Shown here: positions 16,335 through 23,784 of the stretch, piece by piece
Layout of the letters: the number at the start of each line of letters is the position of its first letter
How positions within the stretch are numbered: the stretch's first letter is position 1
Assembly: GCA_947588735.1 (NCBI GenBank)
Contig: CANQAD010000022.1
Span: 1 to 33,014, forward strand
Origin: an uncultured Akkermansia sp.
Lineage (GTDB): Bacteria > Verrucomicrobiota > Verrucomicrobiia > Verrucomicrobiales > Akkermansiaceae
Reading direction: 5' to 3'
Length of the DNA stretch: 33,014 nt
Program-made: the position numbers and the translations under genes
Notes under the pieces: model-generated
Databases searched by the model: none
Told to the model about the DNA's origin: nothing
What the model saw: the letters and a program-made list of their open reading frames with translations, nothing else

Positions 16335-19300
16335 AGAAAGTACGCCAAAAGTTAGCGGCGTTGGCGCCTGCCATCAAGCGTTCCCTGCTCCAACTGCGCA
16401 GCTACCTGGTTTCTCTCTACAACCGCTCGCCGCACCGTTTCGGACCCAAGATTGAAACCCGCCGCGCTCACGCTGGAATCATCACTGACCTCTTCGCTTC
16501 TATCATGTGTCGCGTAGATGGCTTGGCCATGGAGGATATGGATACTACCATGGATATCCTGCGCTACGATTTTCCAAATGTGGAGCATAGCTGGATTGCC
16601 GACAGATTTCAAACCGCCTACCGTGCTGCGTATCCGCTGGAGCATACGTTGCGCCTGGCTGCATCTAATCGAACCGAGGCTGAGCGTTACTCTCTTGCAC
16701 TGGAAATTTTGACGATGTTGCACCGTGTGGGCGGCGACCTTACAAACCCCACCCTCTTTGCGCGCGTGACGGAAGGGCTGCATCTCCCCGGCGCAGCAAA
16801 TGCGCTGGAGGTCTTGTTTCATGACCCAAATGCGCCTCTACCGCCCCTCATCGAGTGTATTCGTTTTTCTGAGAGTGTGGGACGGGGTGTCGTCACGCTC
16901 TCACCGGCAGACGCAGGAGTTTGTTTCCGTGCATTGCGCTGCGTGAACCTGTTTATCATCATCAATGACTCACGTATTCCTCTCTCGGTGCGTGGCCATA
17001 CCCTGCATCTGGGGGATGTTATCCCTATCTCCGCCGGACAATCTGTGACGTTGGCGGAAAACAGTCTCACCTACTCCGCTATCCGTGGGCTGATGCTCGC
17101 TTACTACGCGGGCGTGCGATATGTGTGCTACATCGGGATGGAGGATGATTCCATTTCCATCTCCCGTCAACGTCCGCTTAACGCCGTGGCCCGCGTTATC
17201 TTCAGTGTTCATGTGGAGGTGGAGGTGTTGCGCAAAGATGCTGACTTCGTGCTGGATGGCGTTCCTATGCAGCAAGGAGATACAGTGTGTACCACGTACT
17301 TTACTCCCTTTCATGTGCGGGGAACGGGCCCCTACACCTTCACCGACTTGCACGATTCCGGAGATTCCGGGCACAGTTTCCAGCTTGACCCGCGCACCCG
17401 CAAGGTGGTGGTCACGAACTTGCCCTACACCAATAAACCAGGTGCTCTCATGCTCGCACCGGGCCTAGCTCCGGGCATGGTGTTTGAGGTAAGCTATTCG
17501 CGCGCCACCAATCGAGGCAAGCTTCGCGTACTGGAGGGCGATGCTCACACCCTCACCGTACAGGGGTCCCCAGTACGAGGCGAGAAGGAGTTGCAGGACG
17601 GTGATCTCATTGAGCTGAGCTCGGTGCAATTTCTGCGTTGCCGTTTCAGCGCCGGCGTGCTGGATGAAGAATCCAGCCTTATTAACGTGCTGGAAACGCG
17701 TGGTCTCACTCGCGATTTTGTGCGCTCCGGCCGCGTGGTAGATAACATCGACTTTTCCTTGCAGCGCGGTGAAATGGCCTGCATCCTCGGTCCTAGCGGC
17801 TCGGGCAAATCTACATTGCTCGCTCTGCTTGCCGGACACCTTTCTCCGTCCATGGGTTCCGTGTACTACAATGGAGAACTCCTCACGCCCGATAACATCT
17901 CGCTGCGACAGCATGTTGCCTTCATCCCGCATGAGGATATTCTGGATGAAGCCTTGACCGTAGGCGAGCATGTCTATCAAGCCTCTGTGGCGCGCCGCCC
18001 GAGGCTCAACCATGCGGATCGTATGCGACGCGTGCTTGCTGTGCTCAACTTCGTGGGGCTTGGTTCGCTCTCTAAACGGCACGTGGGACGGGCCGGTGAG
18101 CGCACCATATCGGACGGCGAACGCTCGCGTCTCAATTTGGGGCTCGATCTGACTGGCACGGCTGAGGTTTTCCTCATCGATGAGCCCATCAGCGGGCTCT
18201 CCTCCGGAGATGCAGAACGTGTGATTGAAACGCTGGAGGGCATGTCGGCCGGGCGAATTCTGCTCTGCACCCTGCATCGTCCAGCACAGAGTATTCTCAA
18301 TCGTTTCCACAAGGTGATGGTGCTCAATACTGGTGGTCAAATGGCATTTTGGGGGACCCCCGCAGAGATGGTGCAATATTTCCAGGAAGCTGCACGAGAG
18401 ATGGGTTTACACGTGAGCCGCGAATCTGTGTCGGCAGGTGGGGCGGATTATGTGTTTGAGGTGCTCGAGGCTCCCTACGCACGCTTGGGCGATCGCCCCA
18501 ACCCTAGTCCGGGTATGTGGCAGGAGCGCTTCGAGAGTTACACCTACCGCAAAACGCGCGAGCCTCACAATGCACCGGTACGTACGACTGATACTCCGCC
18601 GGATGTCACGGAGCAGGCACCACGCCCAAGCATGCAGAAGCTGATGCGGCGAACCTTTCCTGAGCTCATGCGTCTCTTTAATCTGTGGGTTCTGCGTACG
18701 CTTCTGGGGCGTCTTCGCAGCCGCATGGGGCTTTATGCGCTTCTACTGGAGGGACCTCTTCTTGCATTGCTGATAGCGGGAACACTGCGAGCGGCGAGCG
18801 ATATTCCCTATACTTATTACAAAGCTCTTCACATCAATGAGTATCTTTTCCTCTCTCTGGTGCTGGCCATGTTTTTTGGCTTGACCGATGCAGCGTGTGA
18901 GATTTTGCGGGACAGGCTACTTCTGCGACGTGAGAGCAACTACCGTCCTTTCATCACGGGCTATTTGACGGCCAAATGCCTGGTCATTACAGGCATTGCG
19001 GCTGTTCAGTGCGCGCTCTACCTGCTGGTTGGCAATGCCATTTTAAGCATTCATGAGATGTTCTGGCAGCACTTGGGGATCATGGTGCTTACGGCTTTTG
19101 TAGGCATAGCGCTTTCTCTGATGGTATCGGCCTTTGTGCGTACGGAACGTACAGCGCTCAATGTAGTGCCATTGCTGTTGGTGCCGCAAATTTTGCTGGC
19201 GGGCGCACTGGTGCGTTTTGAGGAAATGAATGAATTTGCCCCCGATGTGCCGAATTTTATGCCGACAAAAGTGAATCAGGCTCTTTCCAACCTGCGGCAC

Positions 19301-19933
19301 CGTGTCGCCTACCAGGATGAAACCACGCATAATATCCTTACGCGCCCGGTTCCGCTCATTGCAGAGTTTTGTCCGCTGCGCTACGCTTTCGAGATGATTT
19401 TTGTGACTCAAAGTACTGATAATCTGTGGGAAATTGAAAATCGCCGTATCGACCGTGTGCGCGATGAACTCAAAGCGCATGGCACTGATGAGGATGTACG
19501 CTTCATTCAGCGTGCTGCGCTCTTACTCAACACAACTGCCCGCGATGCTGATGAGGCCAAAAGTATTCTGCGCAGCACGCGTAAAGCTGCCCTGAGCGGT
19601 GATGAAAACCGACTCCTGACGCTCACGAAGAGCCTGGAATCGCGTAGCATCACCCCCAAAAATCAACCCCTCGAGTTCTACTTCTCTAATCGTCGCCTTG
19701 TTGCTGTCAGCGAGGGCGTGAAAACAGCTCGCAAAGACTCCCGCCTTAACGAGCACCGCGGCTTCTTCCTTTCCCCTCGCCAAGCTCCTCCGCTCGGCTG
19801 GATTGACCAGGAAACTGATGCCGGTTCTGTGTCCACCATCTGGCGCAATGGCACTTACCTCTTTCTCATGGGACTTATCCCTGTTCTCATCGCTGGACAA
19901 CGCCTGAGACGCATTTGCCGTGGTAAACGCTGA
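16328..19933 (+). CDS. TerB-like / FHA-like / ABC ATPase / ABC-2 permease fusion protein
   Basis: A 1201-aa multidomain membrane transporter. Residues 45-165 form an all-helical TerB-like module (IITDLFASIMCRVDGLAMEDM...). Residues 175-460 hold three beta-rich, FHA-like units, each with a phrase like VLDGVPMQQGDT or LQDGDLIELSSV. An ABCG-type ATPase follows: Walker A GPSGSGKST (488-496) and Walker B VFLIDEP (614-620). The signature is TISDGERSRL instead of LSGGQ, the D-loop is GLSS instead of GLDS, and the H-loop is TLHRPA. The membrane part starts near residue 796 with about five helices, then a soluble insert rich in Arg/Glu, and a final helix near 1180. FHA-ABCG fusions are known in cyanobacteria and other phyla. 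Substrate unknown. Confidence 0.82.
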   Translation: MLKKVRQKLAALAPAIKRSLLQLRSYLVSLYNRSPHRFGPKIETRRAHAGIITDLFASIMCRVDGLAMEDMDTTMDILRYDFPNVEHSWIADRFQTAYRAAYPLEHTLRLAASNRTEAERYSLALEILTMLHRVGGDLTNPTLFARVTEGLHLPGAANALEVLFHDPNAPLPPLIECIRFSESVGRGVVTLSPADAGVCFRALRCVNLFIIINDSRIPLSVRGHTLHLGDVIPISAGQSVTLAENSLTYSAIRGLMLAYYAGVRYVCYIGMEDDSISISRQRPLNAVARVIFSVHVEVEVLRKDADFVLDGVPMQQGDTVCTTYFTPFHVRGTGPYTFTDLHDSGDSGHSFQLDPRTRKVVVTNLPYTNKPGALMLAPGLAPGMVFEVSYSRATNRGKLRVLEGDAHTLTVQGSPVRGEKELQDGDLIELSSVQFLRCRFSAGVLDEESSLINVLETRGLTRDFVRSGRVVDNIDFSLQRGEMACILGPSGSGKSTLLALLAGHLSPSMGSVYYNGELLTPDNISLRQHVAFIPHEDILDEALTVGEHVYQASVARRPRLNHADRMRRVLAVLNFVGLGSLSKRHVGRAGERTISDGERSRLNLGLDLTGTAEVFLIDEPISGLSSGDAERVIETLEGMSAGRILLCTLHRPAQSILNRFHKVMVLNTGGQMAFWGTPAEMVQYFQEAAREMGLHVSRESVSAGGADYVFEVLEAPYARLGDRPNPSPGMWQERFESYTYRKTREPHNAPVRTTDTPPDVTEQAPRPSMQKLMRRTFPELMRLFNLWVLRTLLGRLRSRMGLYALLLEGPLLALLIAGTLRAASDIPYTYYKALHINEYLFLSLVLAMFFGLTDAACEILRDRLLLRRESNYRPFITGYLTAKCLVITGIAAVQCALYLLVGNAILSIHEMFWQHLGIMVLTAFVGIALSLMVSAFVRTERTALNVVPLLLVPQILLAGALVRFEEMNEFAPDVPNFMPTKVNQALSNLRHRVAYQDETTHNILTRPVPLIAEFCPLRYAFEMIFVTQSTDNLWEIENRRIDRVRDELKAHGTDEDVRFIQRAALLLNTTARDADEAKSILRSTRKAALSGDENRLLTLTKSLESRSITPKNQPLEFYFSNRRLVAVSEGVKTARKDSRLNEHRGFFLSPRQAPPLGWIDQETDAGSVSTIWRNGTYLFLMGLIPVLIAGQRLRRICRGKR

Positions 19934-19966
19934 CAAGAAAAGCGCACGGAAATTTCCAAAATGCAC

Positions 19967-19996
19967 TTGACAAATTGTACCAAACGGGTATATATA
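19967..19996 (+). promoter_or_regulatory. Promoter of the bS22-like gene
   Basis: A perfect TTGACA (19967-19972) and an alternating TATATATA block; TATATA at 19989-19994 gives a 16-bp spacer and at 19991-19996 gives 18. The start codon of the microprotein gene is at 20063, leaving a leader of about 55-60 nt without an obvious Shine-Dalgarno. Confidence 0.65.
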
Positions 19997-20062
19997 TGCC
20001 GCCGTCATGTGGGGGCATGCTCTGCCGCTACAGCGAACTTCATCAACCAGTAATTACACACT

Positions 20063-20167
20063 ATGGGATCCCTCAAAAAAAGGCGAAAGGCTAAGATTAA
20101 CAAGCATAAGCGCAGCAAACGCATGCGCCAGAACCGGCATAAGAAGCGTTTGCGTTACAAGTCCTGA
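20063..20167 (+). CDS. bS22/mS38-like small ribosomal protein (AURKAIP1/COX24 domain)
   Basis: A 34-aa, extremely basic protein, MGSLKKRRKAKINKHKRSKR at its start and ending RMRQNRHKKRLRYKS. The layout (MGS, then KKRRK, then K-H-K/R runs and RRxR-type tail) matches the AURKAIP1/COX24 domain family. Mitochondrial mS38 and the mycobacterial small-subunit protein bS22 belong to that family. It would sit on the 30S subunit near the decoding site; this role is inferred from the family. It has its own promoter with a consensus -35 and a clean intrinsic terminator, so it is a stand-alone transcription unit. Short enough to be missed by many gene callers. Confidence 0.85.
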   Translation: MGSLKKRRKAKINKHKRSKRMRQNRHKKRLRYKS

Positions 20168-20221
20168 TTCCTGCCCTTTGAGCAGATCGGGACGGTGGCA
20201 GAGCGACATGTCCCATTTTCC

Positions 20222-20256
20222 ACGGCACTATCCCCATCGCGGTTGTGCCGTTTTTT
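20222..20256 (+). terminator. Intrinsic terminator after the bS22-like gene
   Basis: CGGCAC (20223-20228) pairs with GTGCCG (20245-20250), extended by A20222-T20251, and is followed by a TTTTTT run (20251-20256). The T-run touches the last codon of the convergent acyltransferase gene. Confidence 0.8.
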
Positions 20257-21367
20257 ATACCTTAATGAAAAGTCTTTTTCGCCAGAGCAAGTAGCAGATG
20301 AGCCATGATCCTGCCAGTTGCACGGCATAGGTGAAGAGAAGTCCGGCAGAATAACCAAATAAAACCTTGAAAATGGGGCAAACGACCTCAGAACACAGCT
20401 GTGGGTAACCCGGCAAGTGATTTACGAGGTAGATGAAGAGAGCGTTCATGCCCACAATCCGCAACGGGAGACTCAGCTGTTCTCCCCTGCTCCATACGTC
20501 ACATAGTGGTCGGGAAAGAGCCATCAACAGATATCCTGTGCCCCCCGTTACGAGCACGAAAGAAGGCGTCCATATTCCTTTGATGACAACGCCGCACTGC
20601 AACCCCGTCGTGATGCAAAATCCACCCAACAGGATGAGCACAGCTACCTGGCGCCGCATGGAATAAGCACAACTGCACAGCCATCCGGCACAGTAGCCCA
20701 TTAATGCCAATGCTGTGGCGGAGATGATGCAGAGCGGACCTTCCGGATCATAGCTTCCGCTGTGCAGCGTACCTGGGCAAAGTATCGCATCCACCTTTGC
20801 ATTGAAGCAACCGGCCGGTGTCATATCGCCACAGGTGGCTTGAAGATACCACACGACTGTAAGGATGACGACGATGAGTGTCGGCGCTGCCCTTTTTTTT
20901 GCTGACCAAATGATAGCGCTGCCGGCCAGAGCGCAACTGATGCCAATTAGCCCCAGCACGGATGCATAGCGAAGCGCATTCAGCCGGATAGGCCATAAAA
21001 AAGCGTCCTCCATTTCCCATGCATTTACCATACAGCCTAATATGGCAAGAATCAGCGCACGTTTCCAAAGCTTGCCAATGAGTTCGAGCCGATTTCTCCC
21101 CTTCTCTGCTGCCCGGGCGAGTGAGTAGTACATGGATGCGCCGCTAATGAACACAAATATCGGAAAAATAAGATCATAAAGCGTGAGCCCTTCCCACGGG
21201 CAGTGTCCAAGTTGGCGCCATACTTCTTTGCAAAAATTTTCTGACAGAAAGAGAGGAGATAGGGATCGTATCACGGAGTCAAGTCCCATGATGAAAAACA
21301 TATCCAGACCTCGCAAAGCATCGAGAGAATGCAGGCGGTTGGATTTACTGGGTACGGCTGATTCCAT
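20255..21367 (-). CDS. HGSNAT/NagX-like membrane acyltransferase (DUF5009-type)
   Basis: A 370-aa integral membrane protein with about ten helices. It opens with NRLHSLDALRGLDMFFIMG, the hallmark of the heparan-alpha-glucosaminide N-acetyltransferase/NagX/DUF5009 group, and continues with the LYDLIFPIFVFISGASMYYS segment seen in the same group. Family members transfer an acetyl group across the membrane onto amino sugars or are implicated in amino-sugar catabolism; the exact reaction here is inferred. The ATG at 21367 is the first before the conserved opening. It is monocistronic and convergent with the bS22-like gene. No convincing promoter was seen in the 60 bp upstream. Confidence 0.82.
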   Translation of the reverse strand: MESAVPSKSNRLHSLDALRGLDMFFIMGLDSVIRSLSPLFLSENFCKEVWRQLGHCPWEGLTLYDLIFPIFVFISGASMYYSLARAAEKGRNRLELIGKLWKRALILAILGCMVNAWEMEDAFLWPIRLNALRYASVLGLIGISCALAGSAIIWSAKKRAAPTLIVVILTVVWYLQATCGDMTPAGCFNAKVDAILCPGTLHSGSYDPEGPLCIISATALALMGYCAGWLCSCAYSMRRQVAVLILLGGFCITTGLQCGVVIKGIWTPSFVLVTGGTGYLLMALSRPLCDVWSRGEQLSLPLRIVGMNALFIYLVNHLPGYPQLCSEVVCPIFKVLFGYSAGLLFTYAVQLAGSWLICYLLWRKRLFIKV

Positions 21368-21773
21368 GATGAGTCAAATAAAAATGTCTGTCTTACTGAT
21401 AGAGTACACTTTATGGCAGCCCTGCGGCTTCTTTTTATTTCTCAGCCTGGCTCGTATTGAAACGCATTTTCTTGAGCCCCACGCGGAAAGAGGAAAACGG
21501 ACTGGAAAACAGACTTCCTCCCTCATCGCAGGGATTCAACGGCGTAAGAGCAGCCATCATGGTCATACAGCTGGGCTTTCGCATACTTTCCCGTTCTATC
21601 AGATCGTCCCCGCAGGTGTCAAGCACAATGCCAGGCAAACATGGCAACCGCATTAAGAAATGCGGTCGCTATTTACGATTGACGATGCACGAATTACAAT
21701 TTATTGATAATGTGCTCGTTGTGCAGTTTTTTAATCATGAACGTAGGCAGGAGAGTTCTTGAGAGCCATCATC

Positions 21774-21801
21774 ATGATGACTGCTTATTGTCATCATTTT
21801 T
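21774..21801 (+). terminator. Orphan terminator-like hairpin
   Basis: ATGATGAC (21774-21781) and GTCATCAT (21790-21797) form a perfect 8-bp stem with an 8-nt loop, followed by a T-run (21797-21801). No plus-strand gene ends nearby, so it may be left over from a lost gene or end an unannotated transcript. Confidence 0.45.
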
Positions 21802-21887
21802 GATTCATATCAACAATAATATCAGCCAACAAGAGCATTTCCTCCGTTAATGAACTCCTTTCAAATGCGTTTGCCCTTCCAGGCAAA

Positions 21888-22400
21888 TAGAGTCGGGGGC
21901 ATTCGCCCCCGCTTACACCACCGTACGTGCCTTTTATGGCATGCGACGCTTCCCTAACCTTTGCAGACAACGCTCTGCAATTCCATGGATGCGTTCGGAG
22001 CTATTCTGCCGCATCTGTGATGCTCATTCTTCATCCACTCCTGCGGCCCTCTCAATTGCTCTTTATTCTCCGGTATGCTCGCTCAGGTTGCCGGGGACGG
22101 CTACCGCCTCCAGCAGGCGTTTGTCCCAGTTTAATTTCCCCTTCCTCGCCTCAAACACTTGCTGCTCCCGCGTCGGCGCTGCTCCCTCACCTCCTCCGAG
22201 TGGGCGCGCCTATTCCGCCTGAGTCGAATAATCGAACTCCGCCTGATATGTGACTCCTTGTCTCTGCCGCTCTATATTCATGGGTATCCGGCTTGGATTC
22301 GTTTCTTCCCTTTTGGAGGTTGGGTACTATGACCGCTGCTGACTCCCGTTGCTCCTCTCTCTCTTCGCGGGGGCTAGCAATGGGGCTCTCAGAACATTCG
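21888..22400 (-). mobile_element. Degenerate, internally deleted group II intron
   Basis: Read on the minus strand, the 3' end carries a domain V-like hairpin (21952-21916) with GCATGCC, a loop, and GGCACGTACGGTGGTG. A GGGGGC/GCCCCC hairpin (21910-21895, domain VI position) and a terminal GACTCTAT follow. This matches the 3' end layout of bacterial group II introns that encode reverse transcriptases. Upstream are broken pieces of the reverse-transcriptase N-terminus (separate entry). The RT core, maturase part and most of domain IV are missing, so the element is dead. The 5' boundary is uncertain by perhaps 70 bp. Confidence 0.72.
21955..22200 (-). pseudogene. Group II intron reverse transcriptase/maturase, N-terminal relic
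   Basis: Translating the minus strand in shifting frames rebuilds the start of an intron-encoded reverse transcriptase. The first piece is TREQQVFEARKGKLNWDKR continuing LLEAVAVPGNLSE (to about 22078). A frame change then gives AYRRIKSN (22078-22055), and another gives RAAGVDE. MSITDAAE, a TAG stop at the position of the usual Trp, and LRTHPW follow. The family consensus in this place reads like LLExVxxxxNLxxAYxRVxxNKGAAGVDGM...AAEWLRTH. At least two frameshifts and one nonsense codon are present, and the sequence then jumps to the intron 3' end. No catalytic YADD motif remains. Confidence 0.75.
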
Positions 22401-22618
22401 ATCAATGAATTACGATGACAATACATGCATTGAGCAAATGGATTTTGCGCTGGTAAAAACGCATCCAAGGCAAATGCGGCAGTCTTTGTGACATTGTTTG
22501 TCTATTCCTGAAAACTCGCAAAATTTGCTTCACGTATTTCCAACGAACCTTCTGACAACAGCAAAAAAAGCGATCATGGAACGATTCCCCCTTGAAATAT
22601 GAAGATTGGAAGGATAGA

Positions 22619-23773
22619 ATGGCAACGATGAGCAGCGCCGAGTCAGACAATTCGTTAGTGAAGCAAGATGAGAGAGGACCACAGAATGTGATAGGTGATG
22701 GAGCGCGCTCTCTTATTGCTGTGGCGGCGACTTTCATCGTACTGTTTGGTTTGAAATACACACGGGAGGTAACGGTTCCCATTGTTTTGGCTGCTTTTTT
22801 GGCAATCGTGAGCTATCCGATCGTTGGAGTCCTACGCAGGGTTCTACGCTTTCCTCATTGGCTGGCTGTGACCTGCGCGGTCGTAGTAGATATGGGGGTG
22901 CTTTATGGATTAATTTGCTTCGTCAAATTTCTGGCAGCAGACATGAAAACAACCCTGCAGGGCGATTTTATGCCGCGTCTTGAATCTCGAGTGAGCGAGC
23001 TCCTCACATGGGCCGATCAATTTTTCTTCGGTGAACAGTTGCGTAATCTCTTCGACTCCCCGATGAGTCTTGTCAATAGCCAGCAAATCATCGCTTTTTC
23101 GCAATCTCTCACCGGGCAGATCCTCTCCTTTATGTCGGTGACGGCATTGGTGCTCATTTTGATGACCTTCATGCTGGGTGAGGCACCGCTCTTCCGGCGC
23201 AATCTGAATAACCTGCCGAATAGCTTGCAAGGCAAGCTGAAAGTGCTTGACGCACTGCGAGGAGTGCAAAAATATCTCATTATAAAAACGCTTGCAAGCG
23301 TGAGCACTGGCTTGCTGGCTTGGGTTCTCTGCCATTTTATGGGGGTACCTCTTGCCTTTATGTGGGGATTTGTGGCGTGCGCTCTGAATTTTATACCTAC
23401 TATCGGCTCCATTGTAGCAGCCGTACCCCCTATCTTGCTTGCTCTGGTTATGCAGGATTGGGGGAGTATGCTCATTGTAGCCGGCGGGTATTTGGCCATT
23501 AACTTTGCTATTGGCAATGGCATAGAACCTCTCTTCTTGGGTAAACAATTCGGCATAGCAACCTCCATGGTGTTGATCTCGGTGATCGTGTGGGGCTGGG
23601 TGTGGGGGCCGATAGGGATGCTGCTTGCTGTGCCCTTCACCATGTTTCTGAAGTTAGCCATGGAAAATTCGGTGGATCTGCAATGGGTAGCATCTATTAT
23701 TGACGATGCTCCTCAGACTCATCCTGAGGATACACCGGCTACGACCTTGCCCGACACTCTTTCTAAAAACTAA
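22619..23773 (+). CDS. AI-2E family transporter (TqsA/YdiK/PerM superfamily)
   Basis: A 384-aa polytopic membrane protein. Two N-terminal helices (SLIAVAATFIVLFGLKY and PIVLAAFLAIVSYPIVGVL) are followed by a soluble stretch (about residues 95-160). The C-terminal half has several helices with the family phrases ALNFIPTIGSIVAAVPP, GNGIEPLFLG and VWGWVWGPIGMLLAVPF. Members export AI-2, act as Na+/H+ antiporters, or have unknown substrates, so the name states family only. The ATG at 22619 is chosen because GGAAGG lies 5 nt upstream; a TTG at 22592 is in frame but less likely. lysA follows after 11 bp. Confidence 0.87.
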   Translation: MATMSSAESDNSLVKQDERGPQNVIGDGARSLIAVAATFIVLFGLKYTREVTVPIVLAAFLAIVSYPIVGVLRRVLRFPHWLAVTCAVVVDMGVLYGLICFVKFLAADMKTTLQGDFMPRLESRVSELLTWADQFFFGEQLRNLFDSPMSLVNSQQIIAFSQSLTGQILSFMSVTALVLILMTFMLGEAPLFRRNLNNLPNSLQGKLKVLDALRGVQKYLIIKTLASVSTGLLAWVLCHFMGVPLAFMWGFVACALNFIPTIGSIVAAVPPILLALVMQDWGSMLIVAGGYLAINFAIGNGIEPLFLGKQFGIATSMVLISVIVWGWVWGPIGMLLAVPFTMFLKLAMENSVDLQWVASIIDDAPQTHPEDTPATTLPDTLSKN

Positions 23774-23779
23774 TATCGT
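23751..23779 (+). promoter_or_regulatory. Weak candidate promoter for lysA
   Basis: CCGACA (23751-23756), a 17-bp spacer, and TATCGT (23774-23779), ending 5 nt before the lysA ATG. Each hexamer matches four of six positions. It lies across the end of the previous gene, so it is offered only because the geometry resembles the other start-abutting promoters in the window. Confidence 0.25.
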
Positions 23780-23784
23780 ATCTT

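Larger units (their letters stand above)
21368..22618. other. Gene-poor region of about 1.25 kb
   Basis: No intact gene is supported. The left part (21368-21770) holds only a weak possible minus-strand frame of 72 codons (21435-21653) with no recognisable family and no Shine-Dalgarno. The middle holds an orphan terminator-like hairpin, and the right part holds the group II intron remnant. A 16-nt motif at 21670-21685 recurs in inverted orientation at 32817-32832. Confidence 0.65.

Noticed and set aside
20007..20294. 95-codon frame overlapping the bS22-like gene
   Set aside because: It runs through the terminator into the convergent gene and has no family features.
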